NCBI GenBank assembly: GCA_023023105.1
Contig: CP083824.1
Coordinates: 1,364,001-1,428,000 of the forward strand
From: Enterobacter ludwigii
Lineage (GTDB): Bacteria > Pseudomonadota > Gammaproteobacteria > Enterobacterales > Enterobacteriaceae
DNA length: 64,000 nucleotides
Direction: 5' to 3'
Shown: positions 58,165 through 64,000 of the stretch, one piece after another
Numbering within the stretch: the first letter of the stretch is position 1
Layout of the letters: each line of letters opens with the position of its first letter
Program-made: the position numbers and the translations under genes
The notes under the pieces: model-generated
What the model was told of the DNA's origin: nothing
What the model saw: the letters and a program-made list of their open reading frames with translations, nothing else
The model's database searches: none

Positions 58165-58332
58165 AATCTGGGGTCGTTGACGAATAATGGGGCTATCATA
58201 AATCTGTCAACTTAAGGAAACCTTAAACGAAGACGATATGTGCCTTATTTCTGTTTATCCTCGATAAATCACTATCTCGGGCTGGGGCATTTCATTACAC
58301 TCGTCGCGATTTTGTCATTAAAAAGAGATTGC

Positions 58333-59565
58333 ATGTTAAACCGTTCTTCTTCTGGAGCGCGTCTGGGTCGTCAGGCGTTGCTTTTTCCTCTGTGTCTGGT
58401 GCTCTACGAATTCTCTACCTATATCGGCAACGATATGATCCAGCCCGGTATGCTGGCCGTTGTGGAACAGTACAACGCGGGAATTGAGTGGGTGCCGACC
58501 TCCATGACCGCCTATCTGGCCGGCGGCATGTTTTTACAGTGGCTGTTAGGCCCGCTGTCGGATCGTATTGGCCGCCGTCCGGTGATGCTGACCGGCGTGG
58601 TGTGGTTTATCGTCACCTGTCTTGCCACGCTGCTGGCGCAAAATATTGAACAATTTACCCTGCTGCGCTTCCTGCAGGGGGTGAGCCTGTGCTTTATCGG
58701 TGCCGTGGGGTATGCCGCCATTCAGGAGTCGTTTGAAGAGGCGGTGTGTATCAAGATCACCGCTCTGATGGCGAATGTGGCGCTGATCGCCCCGTTGCTC
58801 GGCCCGCTGGTGGGTGCCGCGTGGGTGCACGTTGCGCCATGGGAAGGGATGTTTGTGCTCTTTGCTGTTTTCGCCGCCATCGCGTTCTTTGGTCTGCACC
58901 GTGCGATGCCGGAAACGGCCACCCGCATCGGCGAGAAACTTTCGCTCAAAGAGCTGGGCCGGGATTACAAAGAAGTGCTCAGGAATGGCCGCTTTGTTGC
59001 GGGGGCACTGGCGACTGGGTTCGTTAGCCTGCCGCTGCTGGCGTGGATTGCGCAGTCTCCGGTCATTATCATCAGCGGTGAAAAGCTCAGCAGCTACGAG
59101 TATGGCCTGCTGCAGGTGCCGATTTTCGGCGCGTTGATTATCGGCAACCTGGTGCTGGCACGTCTGACGTCACGCCGCACCGTGCGTTCGCTGATTATTA
59201 TGGGCGGCTGGCCGATTGCGGTGGGGCTGATTGTCGCGGCGGTCGCGACCGTGGTGTCATCACATGCGTATCTGTGGATGACCGCAGGGTTAAGCATTTA
59301 TGCGTTCGGGATTGGTGTGGCGAATGCCGGGCTGGTACGCCTGACGCTGTTTGCCAGCGAGATGAGTAAAGGTACGGTGTCCGCGGCAATGGGAATGTTG
59401 CAGATGCTAATTTTTACCATCGGTATCGAAGTAAGCAAGCATGCTTACGCGATGGGCGGCAACGGACTGTTCAGCCTGTTTAACCTCGCCAACGGCGTGC
59501 TATGGGTTGGACTGATGGTGGTGTTCCTGAAAGACAAACGCGTCGGAAACGCCCTGCAACCGTAA
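58333..59565 (+). CDS. mdfA: Multidrug efflux MFS transporter MdfA (Cmr)
   Basis: This is a 410-residue, 12-helix drug/proton antiporter, same length as E. coli MdfA. The key membrane-embedded Glu26 and Asp34 are both present in [17 protein letters not shown]. The MFS motif A shows as [16 protein letters not shown], and the antiporter motif C region as [20 protein letters not shown] 58333 is chosen by this alignment; the upstream open frame is not conserved. Chromosomal mdfA is native to enterics. Confidence 0.95.
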   Translation: MLNRSSSGARLGRQALLFPLCLVLYEFSTYIGNDMIQPGMLAVVEQYNAGIEWVPTSMTAYLAGGMFLQWLLGPLSDRIGRRPVMLTGVVWFIVTCLATLLAQNIEQFTLLRFLQGVSLCFIGAVGYAAIQESFEEAVCIKITALMANVALIAPLLGPLVGAAWVHVAPWEGMFVLFAVFAAIAFFGLHRAMPETATRIGEKLSLKELGRDYKEVLRNGRFVAGALATGFVSLPLLAWIAQSPVIIISGEKLSSYEYGLLQVPIFGALIIGNLVLARLTSRRTVRSLIIMGGWPIAVGLIVAAVATVVSSHAYLWMTAGLSIYAFGIGVANAGLVRLTLFASEMSKGTVSAAMGMLQMLIFTIGIEVSKHAYAMGGNGLFSLFNLANGVLWVGLMVVFLKDKRVGNALQP

Positions 59566-59572
59566 TCTGTTT

Positions 59573-59612
59573 ATTCCCTCTCCCGTATGGGAGAGGGGTA
59601 GAGAGGACACCA
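59573..59612. repeat. CCCTCTCCC-type hairpin element
   Basis: TTCCCTCTCCCGTATGGGAG, then AGGGGTAGAGAGGACACCAG, repeats the core hairpin of elements A and B without the AAACGGCAACC half. It lies between convergent mdfA and ybjI. Confidence 0.6.
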
Positions 59613-59624
59613 GACCGCACGCTA

Positions 59625-60437
59625 TCAATTAAACGGCGCCTCTCCGTTCAACACCTTCTCAATCACGTTTAAAACCCCTTCCTCGTTATTATGCGGTGCT
59701 TCAAAGCGCGCCACCGCTTTAATATGCGGTCTGGCATTTGCCATCGCAAAGCTGAACCCGGACTGGCGCAACATCTCCACGTCATTACCGCTATCACCAA
59801 AGGCCAGCACTTCACTGTCGTCTATGCCCCAGCGCTTTTGCAGTATCCGCAGACCATTGGCTTTATGTACGCCTGGGATGATCAGGTCTATGCTGCCGTG
59901 CCCGGTCGTGACGGGCACCATGATGTCACACAGTTTTTCATGCAGCAGCGCCTGTATACGCGGGATTTCATCGTCAGACACGTTAAGCCCAAACTTGAAG
60001 AAAATATCGTTCAGGTTGTCGAAATCACTCACCATTTCGAGGCGGTGGTAGTATTTCGCCGCGATCTCCTTAAAGCCCTCGTCATAGCATTTCAGCGTAT
60101 ACGCGCTACTTTTCCCGCAGGCGATGATCTCAATGCCCGGAACGTCGTTTAAGACGTTTGCGACGGTCTCGAAATGGGCTTTCGACAGTTCACCGTTAAA
60201 GACATCTTCCCCTTCGCTCACGACCCAGCCACCATTTTCGGCGACAAATGCAATTTCATGCGCGATCTCCGGGAAAAAGGAGATCAGCTGGTATTACTGG
60301 TTGCCGCTGGCGACGGCGAAGCGAATGCCTTGCGCCTTCATGCGCGCATACTGGGCCAGAAAACGCGGGCGATTGTAGGTTTTTGCATCGCTCAGGAAAG
60401 TGCCATCCATGTCGACGGCGATCAGTTTAACGCTCAT
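59625..60437 (-). pseudogene. ybjI: ybjI, HAD-type FMN/sugar phosphatase, interrupted by stop at codon 48
   Basis: The reading frame from ATG 60437 matches YbjI, a Cof-type HAD phosphatase (reported to act on FMN), for 270 codons, but codon 48 is TAA (60294-60296). K-12 YbjI has Tyr there, in [13 protein letters not shown], and so does the YbiV paralogue in this window. One base change (TAT or TAC to TAA) explains it. The nucleophile Asp9 in VDMDGTFL lies before the stop, and the cap and motif IV (FGDSGNDVEML) after it, so a restart at 60221 would make a 198-residue protein without the catalytic Asp. The rest of the frame is intact, so the change is recent, or a sequencing error. Confidence 0.85.
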
Positions 60438-61641
60438 ATCCCTTCTCCAGTGTCGTTTGATTCGTTTCCGGCTTTGCCACCGCGCGTGCCACCAGCGCTG
60501 CGATGATGACCAGTCCTAACACCACCAGCATGGCGCTGCGCAGCCCGTAGTGCTCGCCGAGGAAACCGAGCAGTGGCGGCCCGACCAGGAAAGCGAGGTA
60601 GCCCGTGGTCGCCACCACGCTGACGCGCGTTGGGGCATCCGGGCCGGTATCGCTGGCGGCCGAAATGGTCAGCGGGAAGCCGAGTGATGCACCCAGCCCC
60701 CAGAGGATGACCGACACGCCGGCAATCCAGTCCACATCCACAAAGATGATCATCGCAATTCCCAGCCCTCCGAGCTGAGCACTGGCGCGAACCACCGCCA
60801 CGCGGCTGTAGCGATCGATAAACCAGCCGCCGGTAAAGCGCCCTACGGTCATCCCCAGCGTAAACCCGGCGTAGATCAGCGAGCCGGAGGTCGGGCTAAA
60901 GCCGTGGCCGTCCACCATCAGCAGCGGCAGCCAGTCGTTGGCGGAACCTTCTGCGAAAGCCATTGCCAGCACCACCACGCCGATCAGCATCAGTTGAATA
61001 TCGCGGTAGAAAGGCAGCCCTTTTTCCGCAGAATGTTGTTCATCAGAGGAGTTCTTACCAGTGCCGTCAGGGATTGCCCGGATGCCGGTCAAAATCGGAA
61101 TGATACAAACCAGTGCTGCCAGCAGGATATGCAGATTCGCAGTGACGCCAAAGGCCGTCAGCGCCATCCCCACGCCCGCACCGGCCAGCGTGCCAAGGCT
61201 GTAAAAGCCATGCATCATCGGCAGCACGGTTTTGTTCATCTCGCGCTCGACCGCCGCCCCTTCAACGTTTATCGCCACTTCCGCCGAGCCGAAGCTGCCG
61301 CCAAATATTGTCAGCCCCAGGGCAAACAGAACCGGTGAGGCAAACCATAGCGCAACGCTCAGTACCCCCATCCCGAACACGGCAAAGCACATGGTGGTGC
61401 GGATCACCGCCCGTGTACCAAAGCGCTTCACCAGCCACGCTGAGCAAAGAATGCCGCTCATAGAGCCTATCGACAGACCGAACAGCACAATACCCATCTC
61501 GGCAGTAGAAACGGACAAAATATCGCGAATGGCGGGGGTACGCGTGGCCCAGGAGGCCATCAGCAGGCCGGGAATGAAGAAGAACATAAACAGCGCCCAC
61601 AGGCGCAGCTGCAGGGCTTTGCGGGGAGAGGTCAGCGTCAT
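60427..61641 (-). CDS. ybjJ: MFS transporter YbjJ
   Basis: This is a 404-residue, 12-helix MFS protein nearly identical to K-12 YbjJ in segments such as [40 protein letters not shown] and [22 protein letters not shown]. The substrate is unknown. Its stop overlaps the ybjI start by 11 bases, so the two are an operon. It is divergent from rcdA across a 24-bp inverted repeat. Confidence 0.94.
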   Translation of the reverse strand: MTLTSPRKALQLRLWALFMFFFIPGLLMASWATRTPAIRDILSVSTAEMGIVLFGLSIGSMSGILCSAWLVKRFGTRAVIRTTMCFAVFGMGVLSVALWFASPVLFALGLTIFGGSFGSAEVAINVEGAAVEREMNKTVLPMMHGFYSLGTLAGAGVGMALTAFGVTANLHILLAALVCIIPILTGIRAIPDGTGKNSSDEQHSAEKGLPFYRDIQLMLIGVVVLAMAFAEGSANDWLPLLMVDGHGFSPTSGSLIYAGFTLGMTVGRFTGGWFIDRYSRVAVVRASAQLGGLGIAMIIFVDVDWIAGVSVILWGLGASLGFPLTISAASDTGPDAPTRVSVVATTGYLAFLVGPPLLGFLGEHYGLRSAMLVVLGLVIIAALVARAVAKPETNQTTLEKGYER

Positions 61642-61684
61642 TGGTGTAGCACCAGAAGTACAACAATAGCGACAACACTAGCAA

Positions 61685-61708
61685 GTTTGTGTACATTTGT
61701 ACACAAAC
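61685..61708. promoter_or_regulatory. Perfect 24-bp inverted repeat, probable RcdA operator
   Basis: GTTTGTGTACA (61685-61695) and TGTACACAAAC (61698-61708) pair perfectly around TT. It is in the 81-base gap between divergent ybjJ and rcdA, 15 bases before the rcdA start and 44 before ybjJ. Such a site is typical of TetR-family self-regulation, which also covers the divergent transporter gene. Confidence 0.8.
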
Positions 61709-61722
61709 CACGTGAGGAATTT

Positions 61723-62274
61723 ATGAGCAGACCACCGAACGATCCGCATCGACGGGAGAAGATCCTGAAGGCAACGCTCGATACTATTGCCGAACACGGG
61801 ATTCACGCCGTCACGCACCGTAAAATCGCCACCTGTGCAGGTGTGCCGCTAGGTTCGATGACCTACTATTTCGACGGTATGGAGCCGCTGCTGGAGGAAG
61901 CTTTCACGTGGTTTACCCGGCAGATGTCGCAACAGTACCGGGATTTCTTCGCGGGCGTCACCGGGCCGGAAATGGCGTGTGAATCCATCACCACGCTGAT
62001 CCACAGCTCACAGGTGACGACGCCGCACAACATGGCGCTGATGTATCAGCTCTACGCCTTTATGCACCGCAGCGCGGCGCTCAAAACGGTGATGCAGGAC
62101 TGGATGAAGATGAGCCAGACCACGCTGGAGCAGTGGTTTGACCCGGTTACCACCCGTGCGCTGGATGCGTTTATTGAAGGGATGACGCTGCACTATGTCA
62201 CCGACCGGGCACCATTAACCCGGGAGGAGATCCGGGTTATGGTGGGCAGAATTGCGGGCGAGGGCGGCTGCTAG
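61723..62274 (+). CDS. rcdA: TetR-family regulator RcdA (YbjK)
   Basis: This is a 183-residue TetR-type regulator. The helix-turn-helix is [34 protein letters not shown] (residues ~28-61). In E. coli RcdA activates csgD and affects stress and biofilm genes. GAGGAAT precedes ATG 61723. Its 3' end overlaps the convergent SDR gene by four bases. Upstream in-frame ATG 61687 lies within the operator and is rejected. Confidence 0.92.
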   Translation: MSRPPNDPHRREKILKATLDTIAEHGIHAVTHRKIATCAGVPLGSMTYYFDGMEPLLEEAFTWFTRQMSQQYRDFFAGVTGPEMACESITTLIHSSQVTTPHNMALMYQLYAFMHRSAALKTVMQDWMKMSQTTLEQWFDPVTTRALDAFIEGMTLHYVTDRAPLTREEIRVMVGRIAGEGGC

Positions 62275-63041
62275 GTTGCGCCCGCGGTCATATTGACGGT
62301 AGTTCCCGTGATGGCGCTTGCCGCATCTGAGGCCAGAAACGTAATCGTGTCTGCTACCTGTGCCAGCGTGGGCAGGTGATGTGTCAGGGTACTTTGCGCG
62401 GCACCACCGAGAAACTGCTCGACCGTAATTCCCATCTCCTGCGCCTTAGCGGCGAAAATGGCACCGACATACGAACCTGCCTGCACCGCGTCGGCAATCG
62501 CGTGCGAACGCACGCACACGACGCGAATATTTTTAACGCCCAGTTCTGCGGCAAGCGCCCGGGTAAACGCTTCTGTTCCCGCGCAGCCAACGATATGTCC
62601 CAGGTGCCCGGAGATCGCCATATTCGCGGCGGGCGCGACGACGGTAATCAGGGTTCCGCCATGTTCGCCGCCCATGCGGGGTGAAACAGCTTTGGCGATG
62701 TTAAAGTACGCGGTCAGGAAGGGATCAAAACCCTGCCTGAATTCGCTAAGGGCTAATGCGTCAAGGCGTTTTCCCTGATCGTGCATAAAGCCCGTGGCGT
62801 TGACGACAATATCAATGTGGGCAAACTCAGGAAGCTGCGCGAACTCATCCAGCGCATCGAAAATAAATGTGCTGGCAGACCCGCCTGCGTTGCGAATGCT
62901 GTTGGCAACGTGTTCCAGCCTGGTAGAGGTGCGTGCAGCGAGGTGCACTTCAGCCCCCTCACGCGCCAGAGCATGTGCCACAGCGCTGCCGATGGCGCCA
63001 CTGCCGCCGAAGATGACCGCGATTTTGTTTTTAAAGCCCAT
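62271..63041 (-). CDS. SDR-fold protein lacking catalytic Tyr and Lys
   Basis: This is a 256-residue short-chain dehydrogenase/reductase fold protein. The nucleotide motif [16 protein letters not shown] (residues 11-26) and VVNATGF are intact, so it should bind NAD(P). The catalytic YxxxK is replaced: CAGTE (Cys153, Glu157) sits where Tyr and Lys belong, and the upstream Ser position reads Ala/Asn (VVAPAAN). It may therefore be a non-reductase, a sensor, or an enzyme with different chemistry. It has no K-12 counterpart here and is flanked by rcdA (convergent) and arsC (same strand, 118-base gap). Confidence 0.85.
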   Translation of the reverse strand: MGFKNKIAVIFGGSGAIGSAVAHALAREGAEVHLAARTSTRLEHVANSIRNAGGSASTFIFDALDEFAQLPEFAHIDIVVNATGFMHDQGKRLDALALSEFRQGFDPFLTAYFNIAKAVSPRMGGEHGGTLITVVAPAANMAISGHLGHIVGCAGTEAFTRALAAELGVKNIRVVCVRSHAIADAVQAGSYVGAIFAAKAQEMGITVEQFLGGAAQSTLTHHLPTLAQVADTITFLASDAASAITGTTVNMTAGAT

Positions 63042-63159
63042 ATCCGCATACCCTCACCAGACTTAACCCTCAAAAGTATGTGCCGGGTTTCGGCTGATGC
63101 AACTCAGCCGGTAGGTGGGGTATGCCGCATGCAAGCCTTACTGCGCCATTATCAATGGG

Positions 63160-63591
63160 TTACTTTTGTGAGATTTTTTTCCCGCTGGCATCAACGACGG
63201 CTTCGCCATCCTCTTTCGTAAATGCCCCTTTTTGCGCGTCAGGCAGGATGTCGAGGACGACTTCAGAAGGGCGACACAGGCGAGTGCCCAGCGGCGTCAC
63301 GACGATCGGACGGTTAATCAGGATCGGGTATTGCAGCATGAAGTCGAGCAGCTGTTCGTCGGTGAATTTATCTTCGGCCAGGCCGAGCTGTTCATAGGGC
63401 TCCACGTTTTTACGCAGCAGATCCCGAACAGAAATCCCCATATCGGCAATCAGAGTGGTCAACTTCTCGCGGGACGGTGGGGTTTCCAGATAGAGGATAA
63501 TCTCTGGCTCCGTGCCGCTGTTGCGGATCATCTCCAGCGTGTTGCGCGAGGTACCGCAGGCGGGGTTGTGGTAAATGGTGATGTGGGTCAT
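63160..63591 (-). CDS. arsC: Arsenate reductase ArsC (glutaredoxin-coupled)
   Basis: This is a 143-residue arsenate reductase of the R773 type. The catalytic Cys12 is in HNPACGTSRN, and the arsenate-binding arginines follow in INRPIVVTPLGTRLCRPSE. It reduces arsenate to arsenite using glutathione and glutaredoxin; the arsenite is exported by ArsB, whose gene precedes it with a 12-base gap. An arsR gene would be expected upstream, outside the window. Confidence 0.96.
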   Translation of the reverse strand: MTHITIYHNPACGTSRNTLEMIRNSGTEPEIILYLETPPSREKLTTLIADMGISVRDLLRKNVEPYEQLGLAEDKFTDEQLLDFMLQYPILINRPIVVTPLGTRLCRPSEVVLDILPDAQKGAFTKEDGEAVVDASGKKISQK

Positions 63592-63603
63592 ATCAGTGGC
63601 TCA

Positions 63604-64000
63604 TTACAGTGTGAAGGAGAGACGTAGCGCCAGCGCGGCGAGCGTCACAAACAGGACCGGCAGCGTCATAATGATACCCGTCCGGAAATAGTAACCCCAG
63701 GTAATCGTCATGTTTTTCTGCGCCAGTACATGAAGCCAGAGCAGTGTCGCCAGGCTGCCGATAGGTGTGATTTTCGGCCCCAGATCGCATCCAATCACGT
63801 TGGCGTAAATCATCGCGTCCTCGATCAACCCAGTTGCCGTGCTGCCGTCAATAGAGAGCGCGCCAATCAGCACCGTGGGCATATTGTTCATTATGGATGA
63901 CAGGAACGCGGTGATGAACCCGGTTCCCAGCGTAGTCGCCCATAATCCGTATCCGGCCAGGCTATTCAGTACGCCTGTGAGAGAGTCCGTCAGCCCGGCA
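63604..64000 (-). CDS. arsB: Arsenite exporter ArsB, C-terminal part (runs off window)
   Basis: This is the last ~131 codons of the arsenite/antimonite:proton antiporter ArsB; the frame is open to the window edge. Family sequence includes [24 protein letters not shown] and [27 protein letters not shown], then the final helix ending LRLSFTL. It is co-transcribed with arsC. The N-terminal two thirds are not visible. Confidence 0.95.
   Translation of the reverse strand, partial: AGLTDSLTGVLNSLAGYGLWATTLGTGFITAFLSSIMNNMPTVLIGALSIDGSTATGLIEDAMIYANVIGCDLGPKITPIGSLATLLWLHVLAQKNMTITWGYYFRTGIIMTLPVLFVTLAALALRLSFTL

Noticed and set aside
61687..61722. Upstream start of rcdA at 61687
   Set aside because: It lies inside the perfect 24-bp operator-like repeat; ATG 61723 has a GAGGAA site and matches the K-12 start.

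Overview
The window reads as a chromosomal segment of an Enterobacter-like member of the Enterobacteriaceae. Gene order follows the E. coli K-12 dinG to rcdA stretch (dinG, ybiB, ybiJ, ybiI, mcbA, rlmF, ybiO, glnHPQ, dps, rhtA, ompX, opgE, mntS, mntR, ybiR, ldtB, ybiT, ybiU, ybiV, pflFE, fsaA, moeAB, iaaA-gsiABCD, rimO, bssR, yliI, gstB, dacC, deoR, ybjG, mdfA, ybjI, ybjJ, rcdA). Many proteins match their K-12 counterparts in length to within a few residues. The genus is an inference from this backbone, the moderately GC-rich coding sequence and the accessory genes; it was not computed. No rRNA, tRNA, CRISPR array, insertion sequence or prophage was seen.

The backbone is broken by five accessory blocks. 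(1) 1.5-6.9 kb: a complete chaperone-usher fimbrial operon on the minus strand, between dinG and ybiB. (2) 22.0-27.5 kb, between ybiR and ldtB: an aldo/keto reductase, a beta-glucoside operon (GH1 phospho-glucosidase, a PTS IIC protein without IIA or IIB, a GntR-type regulator) with two identical palindromic operators, and an AT-richer lone glycosyltransferase. (3) 30.6-35.6 kb, between ybiT and ybiU: a GH31 glycosidase and an MFS (ACS-type) transporter, divergent from a LacI-type regulator. (4) 57.4-58.2 kb: a second PAP2 phosphatase beside ybjG. (5) 62.3-64.0 kb: an SDR-fold protein lacking the catalytic Tyr and Lys, then arsC and the 3' part of arsB, which runs off the window. Relative to K-12 as I recall it, ybiC, ybiX-fiu, pdeI-dgcI and ybjH are missing from their usual places.

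The most interesting signal is regulatory. A 16-bp sequence, TTTCATTCGAAAGTAA, occurs upstream of ybiU, upstream of ybiV and in the divergent pflE-pflF/fsaA promoter region. This suggests one regulator for a putative oxygenase (YbiU), a sugar phosphatase (YbiV), a glycyl-radical enzyme with its activase (PflF/PflE) and fructose-6-phosphate aldolase (FsaA). Two near-identical ~75-bp composite hairpin elements lie 3' of pflF and 3' of fsaA and form inverted repeats around that block.

Other regulatory structure: a sigma54-like promoter with NtrC-like sites before glnH, an MntR-type box before mntS, a perfect 24-bp inverted repeat between ybjJ and rcdA, and a terminator-like hairpin between the major pilin gene and the rest of the fimbrial operon. 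ybjI carries an in-frame stop at codon 48 and is called a pseudogene. Intrinsic terminators, REP/BIME elements and other hairpins are listed where visible.
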